This document shows positions 15,933-25,842 of a stretch of DNA of 33,576 nucleotides, piece by piece. The stretch's first letter is position 1. Every line of letters begins with the position of its first letter. The notes beneath the pieces were generated by a model that was given only the letters and a program-made list of their open reading frames with translations, did not search any database and was not told the DNA's origin. Source of the DNA: Paracoccaceae bacterium (lineage in GTDB: Bacteria > Pseudomonadota > Alphaproteobacteria > Rhodobacterales > Rhodobacteraceae); the NCBI GenBank assembly GCA_011389685.1, contig JAABTV010000041.1, positions 1-33,576 on the forward strand, read 5' to 3'. The position numbers and the translations under genes were made by a program.

Positions 15933-17714
15933 ATGAATGCCAAGGCCAAGGGCACGGGGCCAACACCGGCGGACAAGGCGGGTGTGCAGGCCCATGATGT
16001 GATCGACCGCCTCTACGAGGTCGCCGTCGATCCGATCCGCTATGAGGATCTGCTTGATCAATGGGAGACCATGATCAGCCCCTACAGATGCGCACAGGAG
16101 TACGAAACGCCGATCAGCTTTTCCGCCATCGACTTCGAAACCCATTTTAGCCGCGCGTCCCGACTGCTCGACCGCATCGACAGCGCGCAGCCCTTCGCGA
16201 ATGGCACCGAACAGGGCCTGCTGGCCCCGTTCGAGAGATCCGCAGCCTTCACCATCCGGCGCGACCTGACCATCGGCACCTGCAACCCGCCGGCAATGGC
16301 GACGCTCGGCCTCGGCCCCGGCGATCCGCTCGACCGGTTGCCGCTCGACCGGGGCGAGACCGACGCGCTGCGCGATCAGGTGCAGCGGATGCTCGACGCC
16401 AATACCGACACGCCCGGCATGTTCCGGGCCCGGATCGACGCGAAAACCCGGCTCATCGTCATTCAGCTTCGGGTGATCCGCCCCGAGTATGGCGCGCCTT
16501 TCGTCGTGGCGGTCACCTCCGAACTGATCTGGCCCGACGGATTCAACGCTTTCCTGAAATCGGTGTTCGACCTCACCGAGGCCGAAACCGAAATCCTGCG
16601 CGCCTTGTCGGAATGCCACTCGATCAGGGACATCGCCGAAACGCGCGGCCGCTCGGTCGAAACCGTGCGCGCGCAGATCAAATCGCTTCAGGCCAAGACC
16701 GAAACGCGAAGCCAGTCGGAACTGGTCCGCCTCACCCTTTCGACCATGGACATGGCCACGTTCACGCAGGACGCCGCGTCTCATGCTCCCGGTGAATCCA
16801 AGGGCTTCAAGACCCTTGAGCCGCGCCCGTTCGAAACGCTCACCCTGCGCGACGGCCGCCGCTTCGATTATCTCACGCTGGGCGATCCGGATGGTCGGCC
16901 CTGCCTGTTCGGACCACAGGATTACGGCCTCACCCGCTGGCCCGCTTCGGCCGAAGCCGAGGCCACCCACCGCGGCATCAAGGTCATCGTGCCGGTGCGC
17001 GCGGGCTTTGGCGCCTCGACCCCGCTGCCCCGCGATGCCGTGCTCGCCGATGTCATCTCCGACGATTATGCCCAGCTATTGGACCATCTCGGCATCGCCC
17101 GGCTGCCGCTGATCTCGCTCGGAGGCGATTTCTTCTTTTCCGTCCATTTTCACGCCCGCCATCCCGACCGCGTCAGCGCGCTCATCGCCTGCGCCGGCAT
17201 CCTGCCCCTCACCCGCGCCGCGCAATACGAGAGGATGCAGAAATGGCACCGTTTTATCCTCGCCGGCGCGCGTTACACGCCGCATCTTCTGCCCTTCATG
17301 GTCAAGGCGGGCTTTGCGCTCGCCCGCAAGCTCGGCAAACGCGCCTTCCTTCACGCGGTCTATGGCAATTGCCCAGCCGATATCGACACGTTCGAAGATC
17401 CCGAAGTGTTCGAGGCCATGGTCGTCGGCTCCGAAGTGTCCCTGTCCAGGACCCATATCGCCCATGCCGCCTTTTCCGCCGAGGTGATCGAACAGGAAAC
17501 CACCGACTGGCGCCCGGCGGTCGAGTTCGCGCGCGACCGCGTGCCCGTGCATTTCCTCAACGGCTTGAAGGATCCGCAGACGCATCGCGACACGCTGCAC
17601 GAGCTGATGCAGGACTATCCCTGGATCGAATATTCAACCTATGAGGATGCAGGTCAGCTCATCTTCTTCCTGCACTGGCGCGATGTGCTTGATATTCTGG
17701 AGAAACATCTCTGA
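15933..17714 (+). CDS. LuxR-type regulator fused to a catalytically degenerate alpha/beta-hydrolase domain
   Basis: A 593-residue protein with three parts. Residues about 20-200 are PAS-like (FTIRRDLTIGTCNPPAMATLGL). Residues about 212-270 are a LuxR-type helix-turn-helix (LTEAETEILRALSECHSIRD, then SVETVRAQIKSLQAKT). Residues about 298-593 are an alpha/beta-hydrolase fold. In the hydrolase part the nucleophile elbow reads LISLGGDFF, with Gly397 where Ser is expected. The catalytic His position is Gln575 (EDAGQLIFF). The HG oxyanion motif is CLFGPQD. The acid Asp547 remains. The domain is therefore probably a ligand sensor and not an enzyme, as in other sensors built on this fold. The gene stands alone between the dehydrogenase and recN, so targets are unknown. 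Confidence 0.88.
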   Translation: MNAKAKGTGPTPADKAGVQAHDVIDRLYEVAVDPIRYEDLLDQWETMISPYRCAQEYETPISFSAIDFETHFSRASRLLDRIDSAQPFANGTEQGLLAPFERSAAFTIRRDLTIGTCNPPAMATLGLGPGDPLDRLPLDRGETDALRDQVQRMLDANTDTPGMFRARIDAKTRLIVIQLRVIRPEYGAPFVVAVTSELIWPDGFNAFLKSVFDLTEAETEILRALSECHSIRDIAETRGRSVETVRAQIKSLQAKTETRSQSELVRLTLSTMDMATFTQDAASHAPGESKGFKTLEPRPFETLTLRDGRRFDYLTLGDPDGRPCLFGPQDYGLTRWPASAEAEATHRGIKVIVPVRAGFGASTPLPRDAVLADVISDDYAQLLDHLGIARLPLISLGGDFFFSVHFHARHPDRVSALIACAGILPLTRAAQYERMQKWHRFILAGARYTPHLLPFMVKAGFALARKLGKRAFLHAVYGNCPADIDTFEDPEVFEAMVVGSEVSLSRTHIAHAAFSAEVIEQETTDWRPAVEFARDRVPVHFLNGLKDPQTHRDTLHELMQDYPWIEYSTYEDAGQLIFFLHWRDVLDILEKHL

Positions 17715-17879
17715 AAACGCAGCCTGTAACCCATCTGGGGTATGACAGGATGTTGCAATCAGGCTCATGGTGCTTCCACAAGGTATTTCAAACCGCCCTC
17801 GGGCCAGAGCTTTTACTTTATTTGCATCAGGATGGGTTTTCCCATTGCGGGTTGTCCTGGGGGGTGCAGTTTCAAATCC

Positions 17880-17912
17880 GGTCGGTGTCCCCCGACCAAC
17901 GGGACCGGTCCC
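17880..17912. terminator. Paired hairpins between convergent LuxR-hydrolase and recN genes
   Basis: Two adjacent structures lie in the 254-base convergent gap: GGTCGG/CCGACC around TGTCCC (17880-17897) and the perfect palindrome GGGACCGGTCCC (17901-17912). They may act as a bidirectional terminator. No gene was found in the rest of the gap. Confidence 0.4.
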
Positions 17913-17968
17913 GCACGGGCAATGGCGCGATTGATTATGCGCTATACCGGGCGGGGCTGGTTTCGCGT

Positions 17969-19618
17969 TCACCCGATCAGCTGAACCGCCGCCGCCCGCG
18001 CCGCATCGGTGATCCGGTCGCCCGACAACATCCGCGCGATCTCGTCCACCCGGGCGCCATCAGCCAATCGCACCACGGTCGAGCGCGTCTGGCCCGCCTC
18101 GACATGCTTTTCCACCCGCCAGTGATGACCCGCCTTGGCCGCAACTTGCGGCGAATGAGTCACGACCAGAACCTGCGCGCCCCGGGCCAGCTCGGCCAGG
18201 CGCCGCCCGACCGCATCCGCCGTGGCACCGCCGACCCCGCGGTCGATCTCGTCAAAGATCATCGTGACCCCGGAGTCGCCCTGCGCCAATGACACTTTCA
18301 AGGCCAGCAGGAAGCGCGACAATTCCCCGCCCGAGGCGATCTTGGCCAGGGGCCCCGAAGGCGCGCCCGGGTTGGTCGCCACGGTGAAACTGACCGCATC
18401 CGCACCCTCCGGCCCCGGCTCGGCCGCGTCGACCCCGGTGGTGAAGACCGCGCGCTCCATCTTGAGCGGGGCAAGCTCGCCCATCACGGCCGCATCCAGC
18501 TTCTCCGCCGCCGCGCGCCGCCGCGCGCTCAAGTCCCCGGCGGCCGCGTCATAGGCCGCGCCTGCCGCCTCGGCGATCTGCGACAGCTCAGCCAGGTCGG
18601 CATCGCCGCGCTCAAGCTCGGCCAGACGCCCGCGCAGCCCTTCGGCAAACTGTCCCAGATCGTCCGGCTGCACCCCGTGCTTGCGCGCCAGCGCCCGGAT
18701 CGCGAACAACCGCTCTTCGCAGGCCTCCAGCTCATGCGCATCGAACGATAATGCCTCAACCGCGCGGCGCACCCCGTCGCCCGCCTCGGCCAACTCGTTC
18801 AAGGCCCCGCCCAAGCCCTCGACCGGCGCATCCAGCAACCCGTCCAGCTCGTCCGACACCCCTTCGAGCCAACGCAACGCATCCCCGGCGCGCGCCTCGG
18901 CCCCGCCGTCGCCGGCCAGCGCGTCCAGCGCCCGCGCGATATCCTCGCCGACCTTCTCGGCCGCCTGCATCCGCCGTCGGCGCTGATCCAGCTCTTCATC
19001 CTCGCCCGGCTGCGGGTCGAGCGCGCCCAACTCGGCCACCGCATGGCGCAGGAAATCCTCCTCGGCGCGCACCGCCTCGACCCGCGCCCGCGCCGCCTCG
19101 AACGCCTTGTTCGCGCGCGCCCTCTCGGCCCACAATGCACGCAGCGCCGCGATCTCGCCTTCCAGCCCGGCGAATTGATCGAGCAACGCACGATGCCCGC
19201 GCGGATTGAGCAACCCGCGGTCGTCATGCTGCCCATGCAGTTCGACCAGACCCTCCGACAGGCGCCGCAGAACCTCGCCGCTCGTGCGCCGGTCATTGAC
19301 CCAGGCGGTCTTGCGCCCGTCTGGCGTGTTGATCCGCCGCAGGATCAATTCCTCTCCCGCCGGCAACCCGGCATCGGCCAGCACCTCATGCGCCACATGC
19401 CCCTCGGGCAGATCGAAAACGGCGGTCACTTCGCCCTGCTCGGCGCCCGCCCGCACCAGTTCCGCGCGCCCGCGCCAGCCCAACACGAATCCCAGCGAAT
19501 CAAGCAGGATCGACTTGCCGGCCCCGGTCTCGCCGGTCAACACGTTGAGTCCCGGCTGGAATTCAAGCTCCAGCCGGTCAATGATCAACATGTCACGAAT
19601 TTCAAGCGTGCGAAGCAT
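17969..19618 (-). CDS. recN: DNA repair protein RecN
   Basis: A 549-residue SMC-like ATPase of normal RecN length. It begins MLRTLEIRDMLIIDRLELEF and has Walker A GETGAGKS at residues 29-36 and a C-terminal Walker B MIFDEIDRGVGG. An ABC signature-type SGGELSRFLLALK and a D-loop region leading to VLVVTHSPQVAAKA are also present. The central part is Ala/Glu/Arg-rich coiled coil. RecN binds DNA ends and promotes recombinational repair of double-strand breaks. It is the last gene of the ftsZ-lpxC-bamD-recN series, 40 bases after bamD. That gap contains a small repeat-like hairpin. No LexA-type box was recognised upstream. Confidence 0.97.
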   Translation of the reverse strand: MLRTLEIRDMLIIDRLELEFQPGLNVLTGETGAGKSILLDSLGFVLGWRGRAELVRAGAEQGEVTAVFDLPEGHVAHEVLADAGLPAGEELILRRINTPDGRKTAWVNDRRTSGEVLRRLSEGLVELHGQHDDRGLLNPRGHRALLDQFAGLEGEIAALRALWAERARANKAFEAARARVEAVRAEEDFLRHAVAELGALDPQPGEDEELDQRRRRMQAAEKVGEDIARALDALAGDGGAEARAGDALRWLEGVSDELDGLLDAPVEGLGGALNELAEAGDGVRRAVEALSFDAHELEACEERLFAIRALARKHGVQPDDLGQFAEGLRGRLAELERGDADLAELSQIAEAAGAAYDAAAGDLSARRRAAAEKLDAAVMGELAPLKMERAVFTTGVDAAEPGPEGADAVSFTVATNPGAPSGPLAKIASGGELSRFLLALKVSLAQGDSGVTMIFDEIDRGVGGATADAVGRRLAELARGAQVLVVTHSPQVAAKAGHHWRVEKHVEAGQTRSTVVRLADGARVDEIARMLSGDRITDAARAAAVQLIG

Positions 19619-19628
19619 TCACCCGTAG

Positions 19629-19645
19629 GGTGGGTGAAACCCACC
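19629..19645. repeat. REP-like hairpin between bamD and recN
   Basis: GGTGGGT and ACCCACC form a 7-bp stem with a GAA loop inside GTAGGGTGGGTGAAACCCACC. I recall closely similar sequences as interspersed hairpin repeats in many proteobacterial genomes. It occupies half of the 39-base bamD-recN space. Confidence 0.45.
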
Positions 19646-19657
19646 ATCCCCCATGGT

Positions 19658-20509
19658 CTACAACCACCGCCCCTTGATCATCTGGCGATAGACCTGACGC
19701 AGCCAGCTGTCCCCCATGGCCCGCGCTTCCAGCCCCCGCCCGGTGAGCAGCTTGTAGCTGTCCTCATACCACTCGGTGCCGCGGAAATTGTGACCCAGGA
19801 TCGCCCCGGCCGTCTGCGCCTCGTCGGTCAGCCCGAGCGACAGATAGGCCTCGACCAGCCGGTGCAGCGCCTCGGCGGTGTGCGTCGTGGTCTGGAAATC
19901 CTCGACAACGGTGCGGAACCGGTTGATCGCCGCCGTGTGATGGTTGCGCCGCAGGTAATAGCGCCCGATCTCCATTTCCTTGGCCGCCAGATGGTCGAAG
20001 GCCAGGTCGAACTTGAGAACCGCCGAGCGGGCATATTCGCTGTCGGGATAGCGTTCGATCACCGCCCGCAGCGCCTGCAACGCCTGAAAGGTCAGTCCCT
20101 GGTCGCGCCCGATCTCGTCGATCTGGTCGTAATAGCTCAGCGCCAGCAGATACTGCGCATAGGCCGCGTCGTCATCGAGCGGATAAAAATCTATGTAGCG
20201 CTGGGCGCTGGAGCGGCTGTTTTCATAGTCCTGATCCTGATGATAGGCATAGGCCTGCATGATCAGCGCCCGCTTGGCCCATTCGGAATAGGGGTAAAGC
20301 CGCTCGACCTCACCGAAATAGAATGCCGCCTGATCCGGTTGCCGGCGGTTCATCTCGAACTCACCGCGCTCGAAAATCTGCTCGGCGGTGAAGGTTTCCA
20401 TCGGAATGTCGCCGCGCCGCGCCTGCTCGGCGGTGCCGCCGCAGCCACTCACCAGCGCCACGACCAGAACCGCGCCCAGCGCCCTTGCCCGGAATCTGCC
20501 GCCTGTCAT
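19658..20509 (-). CDS. bamD: Outer membrane assembly lipoprotein BamD (ComL)
   Basis: A 283-residue lipoprotein. A signal peptide ends in the lipobox LVSGC, and the mature part has TPR-like helical repeats (FERGEFEMNRRQPDQAAFYF, then ALIMQAYAYHQDQDYENS, then AEALHRLVEAYLSLGLTDEA). BamD is the essential lipoprotein partner of BamA in the Bam complex, which inserts beta-barrel proteins into the outer membrane. The position after lpxC and before recN is the standard alphaproteobacterial order. A GTG four codons upstream (20521) is possible. The ATG at 20509 is preferred because GAGAG lies at proper spacing. Confidence 0.95.
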   Translation of the reverse strand: MTGGRFRARALGAVLVVALVSGCGGTAEQARRGDIPMETFTAEQIFERGEFEMNRRQPDQAAFYFGEVERLYPYSEWAKRALIMQAYAYHQDQDYENSRSSAQRYIDFYPLDDDAAYAQYLLALSYYDQIDEIGRDQGLTFQALQALRAVIERYPDSEYARSAVLKFDLAFDHLAAKEMEIGRYYLRRNHHTAAINRFRTVVEDFQTTTHTAEALHRLVEAYLSLGLTDEAQTAGAILGHNFRGTEWYEDSYKLLTGRGLEARAMGDSWLRQVYRQMIKGRWL

Positions 20510-20669
20510 TGCCGCTCTCACCCTTATCCGATCCAGATCACGGGCCGTTTGCCCCTGTTCCGGGACTTCCTAGCACAGAAAATTCCGGGGCAAAACGTCT
20601 TTGACACCCCGGGCTGAGCGCAAAATCGCGCGGATTACAAAATCTTGTGTCGAGACGACAATCGCGGGC

Positions 20670-21593
20670 TCAGGCAACGGCCGGCATTTCGCCGATATGC
20701 GCCCCCACCCCAGGCAGATGCGACGCGGTCGCGCCGTCACAGACCACCATGCGGAATGCTCCCGGCGTGCTGAAAAGCGCGCGCAACAACTCGTTGGTCA
20801 GCGCATGGCCCGCCTTGTGCCCGCCGTAACAGCCGAGAATCGGCGCACCGGCCAATGCCAGATCACCCAGCGCGTCCAGCATCTTGTGACGCACCGCCTC
20901 GTCGGCATGGCGCAGCCCTCCCGGACTCAGGACCTTGTCGCCATCGACGACCACCGCGTTCTCCATCGTCCCGCCCAGCGCCAGCCCCTGCGCCCGCATC
21001 GCCTCGACATCGGCCTGTCGGCAGAATGTCCGGCTGTCGCAAAGCTCGCGCACGAACGAGCCGTTGCCCATGTCGAGAACCTTGCGCTGGGTTCCGATCG
21101 CCGCGTCCTCGAACTCGATCCGGAAATCTATGCGCAACGCCTGCCCCGGCTCAAGCCGGGCCCAGGCCCCGCCCGCGCAATGCACCTCGACCGTTTCCAG
21201 AACCTCGATGGCGCGCACCGGCGCGTTCAGCGCCACGATGCCCCGGGCCAGAATGGCCCGCACGAACACCGCCGCGCTGCCATCCATGATCGGCACTTCC
21301 GGGCCGTCGATCTCGATCAACGCGTTATGCACGCCACAGCCCATCAGGGCCGCCATGATATGCTCGATGGTCGAAACACTCACGCCCCGGGCATTCTCGA
21401 TCCGCGTGCAAAGCGGCGTCTGGTTTACCGCGTCCCAGCGGGCCGGGACCAGCGCGTCACCGACGCGGATGTCGGCCCGCCGGAACCATATGCCATGCTC
21501 GGCCGAGGCCGGGTGAATCGTCACCCGCGCAGGCTTGCCCGAATGCAGGCCCACGCCACTGAAGCTCACGGATGACTTGATGGTCGTTTGCAC
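20670..21593 (-). CDS. lpxC: UDP-3-O-acyl-N-acetylglucosamine deacetylase LpxC
   Basis: A 307-residue zinc deacetylase for the committed step of lipid A synthesis. It begins QTTIKSSVSFSGVGLHSG. The first zinc ligand is His78 in STIEHIMAAL, and the C-terminal HxxxD ligand pair is in VRHKMLDALGDLAL. The catalytic region continues to a C-terminal GHKAGHALTNELLRALF, with the active-site His. The GTG at 21593 was chosen because it gives the normal length (E. coli 305) and the conserved start. An ATG 33 codons upstream would add an unrelated leader. ftsZ lies upstream with a strong terminator between, so lpxC probably has its own promoter in 21594-21750. Confidence 0.96.
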   Translation of the reverse strand: MQTTIKSSVSFSGVGLHSGKPARVTIHPASAEHGIWFRRADIRVGDALVPARWDAVNQTPLCTRIENARGVSVSTIEHIMAALMGCGVHNALIEIDGPEVPIMDGSAAVFVRAILARGIVALNAPVRAIEVLETVEVHCAGGAWARLEPGQALRIDFRIEFEDAAIGTQRKVLDMGNGSFVRELCDSRTFCRQADVEAMRAQGLALGGTMENAVVVDGDKVLSPGGLRHADEAVRHKMLDALGDLALAGAPILGCYGGHKAGHALTNELLRALFSTPGAFRMVVCDGATASHLPGVGAHIGEMPAVA

Positions 21594-21752
21594 GATGATC
21601 CCCGGATATCGCGGACGTTTGCCGCAATCTGATCGGAACGTAGATGAACGGGTGTTACCGCTCAACTCACTCTTTGCAACGGCGTGAAACATCCGCTGTC
21701 ACGATCGGCAAAATGCCGCTCACTTACCTGCCAGCGCCTTGATATGAAAGAA

Positions 21753-21775
21753 AAAGCCGCCCCAAAGGCGGCTTT
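21753..21775 (-). terminator. Rho-independent terminator of ftsZ
   Basis: On the minus strand a perfect 9-bp stem (AAAGCCGCC with GGCGGCTTT, 5-base loop) is followed directly by TTTTTCTTT. It lies 45 bases after the ftsZ stop and before lpxC. This is the clearest intrinsic terminator in the window. Confidence 0.9.
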
Positions 21776-21820
21776 CCCGGTCACATGTTACGCAAGGTCA
21801 CGAAACCTTGGCCGGCCGCC

Positions 21821-23458
21821 TCAGTTCGCCTGGCGGCGCAGGAATGCGGGGATCTCGATGCGCTCCTGTTCGGCTTCCTGCTCGGGCGACGGGGCCTGCT
21901 GGCGCGGCTGTGCCTGCACCTGTGGCTGCTGGCGCGGCTGCGCCGCCGCCTGCCCCTCACCGCCATGACCGGTCATCCGGTTGATCAGCGAATTGATCCC
22001 GAACCGCGACTTCTCGCCCGACTCGCCCCGGCCTCTTTCGACCGCGGACTCCGACGCGTCCTCCCGGTCCTTCTGGCCAGCATGGCCCGGGGCGCGTTGC
22101 ACCGCGGCCTGCAACCGGGCCAGCGCATCCGGGCTCGGCGTGCCCGGCGCCGGTGCCCGGGGCGCGACGAACTCTTCCGCGTCGTTCTCGAACGCGTCCG
22201 GTTGCGGCTGGAACTGCGCGACCTGCGGCTGATAGGCCGGCGGCGGCAGATCGTCTCCTTGCGCGGCGAAACCGGACCCCTCCTCGGCGGCGAAAATGTC
22301 TTCCATCTGGTCCTCGGCGGCCGCGGCCTGGGCGTTCTCCAGGTCCTCGAACAACGTCGGCTCCTCGCCGGCCCGCGCGGCGACCTGCGGCTCCGGGACG
22401 TGCTCTTGCGCCTCCTCGTGCTCCGCTGCCACCGTCTGCTTGAGCGGTTCGGCCAACGACCGGCGCGGCACCGGGTAATCATGCGCGCCTTCGCTCGCGT
22501 CGATGCCTGTGGCCACGACGCTCACCCGCATCGCGCCTTCCATATCGCTGTCAAGCGTCGAGCCCACGATGATATTGGCATCGGGATCGACCTGTTCGCG
22601 AATGCAATTGGCCGCCTCGTCGAGTTCGAACAACGTGAGATCGTGACCGCCGGTGATGTTGATCAGCACGCCACGCGCCCCCCTGAGGCTGATCTCGTCC
22701 AGAAGCGGGTTGGCAATCGCCTTTTCGGCGGCCTGCGTGGCGCGATCCTCGCCGGTGGCCTCGCCGGTGCCCATCATCGCCTTGCCCATCTCGTCCATCA
22801 CGGCCCGGACATCGGCGAAATCGAGGTTGATCAGCCCCGGGCGCACCATGAGATCGGTCACGCCCTTCACGCCTTGGTAAAGAACATCGTCGGCCAGGCT
22901 GAAGGCTTCGGTGAAGGTGGTCTTTTCCGTGGCCAGGCGAAACAGGTTCTGATTGGGGATGATGATCAGCGTATCGACCATCTTCTGCAGCGCGTCGACA
23001 CCGTCCTCGGCCTGCTTCATCCGCTTGACGCCCTCGAACTGGAACGGCTTGGTCACCACGCCGACGGTCAATACACCCAATTCCCGCGCGGCTTGCGCGA
23101 TGATCGGCGCGGCCCCGGTGCCGGTGCCCCCGCCCATGCCGGCGGTGATGAAGCACATATGCGCCCCGGCCAGATGATCGACGATCTGTTCGATCGATTC
23201 TTCGGCGGCGGCCGCGCCGATCGTGGCCTTGGCCCCGGCGCCAAGCCCCTCGGTCAGCTTCACACCCATCTGGATCTTGCTCGGCGCCAGGCTTTGCTGA
23301 AGCGCCTGCGCGTCGGTATTGGCGACGACGAAATCGACACCATCGAGCTGCTTGTCGATCATGTTGTTGACCGCGTTGCCACCGGCACCGCCGACGCCAA
23401 ACACCGTGATACGGGGTTTCAATTCTTCATGTCCGGGCATCGTGAGGTTCAATGTCAT
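21821..23458 (-). CDS. ftsZ: Cell division protein FtsZ
   Basis: A 545-residue tubulin-like GTPase. The tubulin signature GGGTGTG is at residues 109-115, and the T7-loop region is [12 protein letters not shown] long, acidic, Gln/Pro-rich linker covers roughly 320-530. The conserved C-terminal peptide [11 protein letters not shown] binds FtsA and other partners. FtsZ forms the division ring. The start at 23458 (MTLNLTMPG) matches Rhodobacteraceae FtsZ and has AGGCGG upstream. In-frame starts up to 30 codons earlier (23530, 23548) give a non-conserved leader. The upstream neighbour is a divergent aromatic-degradation operon rather than ftsA. Confidence 0.97.
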   Translation of the reverse strand: MTLNLTMPGHEELKPRITVFGVGGAGGNAVNNMIDKQLDGVDFVVANTDAQALQQSLAPSKIQMGVKLTEGLGAGAKATIGAAAAEESIEQIVDHLAGAHMCFITAGMGGGTGTGAAPIIAQAARELGVLTVGVVTKPFQFEGVKRMKQAEDGVDALQKMVDTLIIIPNQNLFRLATEKTTFTEAFSLADDVLYQGVKGVTDLMVRPGLINLDFADVRAVMDEMGKAMMGTGEATGEDRATQAAEKAIANPLLDEISLRGARGVLINITGGHDLTLFELDEAANCIREQVDPDANIIVGSTLDSDMEGAMRVSVVATGIDASEGAHDYPVPRRSLAEPLKQTVAAEHEEAQEHVPEPQVAARAGEEPTLFEDLENAQAAAAEDQMEDIFAAEEGSGFAAQGDDLPPPAYQPQVAQFQPQPDAFENDAEEFVAPRAPAPGTPSPDALARLQAAVQRAPGHAGQKDREDASESAVERGRGESGEKSRFGINSLINRMTGHGGEGQAAAQPRQQPQVQAQPRQQAPSPEQEAEQERIEIPAFLRRQAN

Positions 23459-23900
23459 GGGTACTGTCCGCCTGATGTCTTTTCCCGCCTGTACGGGTTT
23501 TTCTGCCTGTTCCTGCTCAATCTTAGCCATTGACACCCGGATCGTCACCCAAAAAACACATCTCGACTACGAAATATTGACGATTTCACGGCTATTTCCG
23601 CGGGATTCTGCCGACTCGCGTATATGTTGCGGGTTTTCCGCCCGGACACACAAAACAGCGATTTGCCCCGCGCAGATGGACGTCATGCGCGGGTCGCTGT
23701 CAGTTTTGGCTTCGGGGTCACTGCTCGACCCTGCGAACCACCTCTCTTCGGGTGGTATTGAATCCATCCTAACATTGCGGATTCGGGCTGTCACCCACTG
23801 TCGAACGAATTGCACCAACATCAGGGGCACTTGACACATGGTCGCAATTTTGTTAACAGGTTAATTGAAATATGGGCCAGATCATCGAGGAGGAAGATCC
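23459..23900. other. Divergent control region between ftsZ and hpaF
   Basis: No credible gene lies in these 442 bases. Small open frames here have no family features, and A+T content is locally higher than elsewhere. The region must hold the promoters of ftsZ (leftward) and of the hpa operon (rightward). A TTGACA hexamer and a TTAACAGGTTAA element near 23831-23864 are the clearest signals. Confidence 0.5.
23831..23859 (+). promoter_or_regulatory. Possible sigma-70 promoter of the hpa operon with overlapping operator-like sequence
   Basis: TTGACA (23831-23836) is followed after 17 bases by TAACAG (23854-23859), 41 bases before the hpaF start. The -35 is perfect and the -10 poor. The -10 lies in an A+T-rich stretch bounded by CAATT (23845-23849) and AATTG (23863-23867), with TTAACAGGTTAA inside. 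This could be an operator, for example for a MarR-type HpaR repressor, but that is only inference. Confidence 0.4.
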
Positions 23901-24291
23901 ATGCCGCATTTCAGCATCGAATACTCGGCAAATCTCGACGACTTGGTCGACATGCCGGCGCTGTGCGATCACCTGCGCCGCGCGGCCATCGACACCGGCG
24001 TCTTCCCGATGGCGGGCATCCGGGTGCGCGCCTTTCGCGCCAATCACGTCTCGATCGCCGATGGCGATCCGAAACACGGATTCCTCGATCTCTCGGTGCG
24101 CCTGCGCGGAGGGCGCGACCTTGCGACCCGCAAGCGCGCCACCGAACAGGTTTTCGCCGCGCTGACCGACTTCATGGCCCCGGCCCTCGCGCAACACCCC
24201 ATCGCCCTGTCGATGGAGATGCGCGACATCGACCCCGAACTCAGCCTCAAGACCGGCACCATCCGCGACCACCTTCCGCCAGAGGCAACGA

Positions 24292-24302
<11 letters not shown>
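23901..24302 (+). CDS. hpaF: 5-carboxymethyl-2-hydroxymuconate Delta-isomerase HpaF
   Basis: A 133-residue member of the tautomerase superfamily, CHMI type. It begins MPHFSIEYSANL, exposing the catalytic N-terminal proline once Met is removed, and has the length of E. coli HpaF (about 126). It isomerises 5-carboxymethyl-2-hydroxymuconate to 5-oxopent-3-ene-1,2,5-tricarboxylate in homoprotocatechuate degradation. GAGGAGGA precedes the ATG at ideal distance. It is the first gene of the hpaF-E-D-cupin-G-H operon, and its end overlaps the hpaE start by 11 bases. An in-frame start 12 codons upstream is excluded by the need for Pro2. Confidence 0.9.
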
Positions 24303-25815
<1,513 letters not shown>

Positions 25816-25842
25816 CCCGACCCGCGTAAAGGAAAAGCAGAC

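Noticed and set aside
21594-21692. An ATG start for lpxC 33 codons upstream
   Set aside because: The extra residues are not LpxC-like, and the GTG at 21593 gives the standard length and first strand.
21785-23533. A 582-codon plus-strand open frame opposite ftsZ
   Set aside because: ftsZ on the other strand is unmistakable, and the Arg/Leu-rich translation has no family features.
23530-23548. Upstream starts for ftsZ (24-30 extra residues)
   Set aside because: The added leader is not typical of FtsZ, whereas MTLNLTMPG at 23458 is the usual beginning in this family.
23567-23839. A 90-codon minus-strand frame in the ftsZ-hpaF gap
   Set aside because: It has no recognisable domain or convincing ribosome binding site, and it lies where control sequences are expected.
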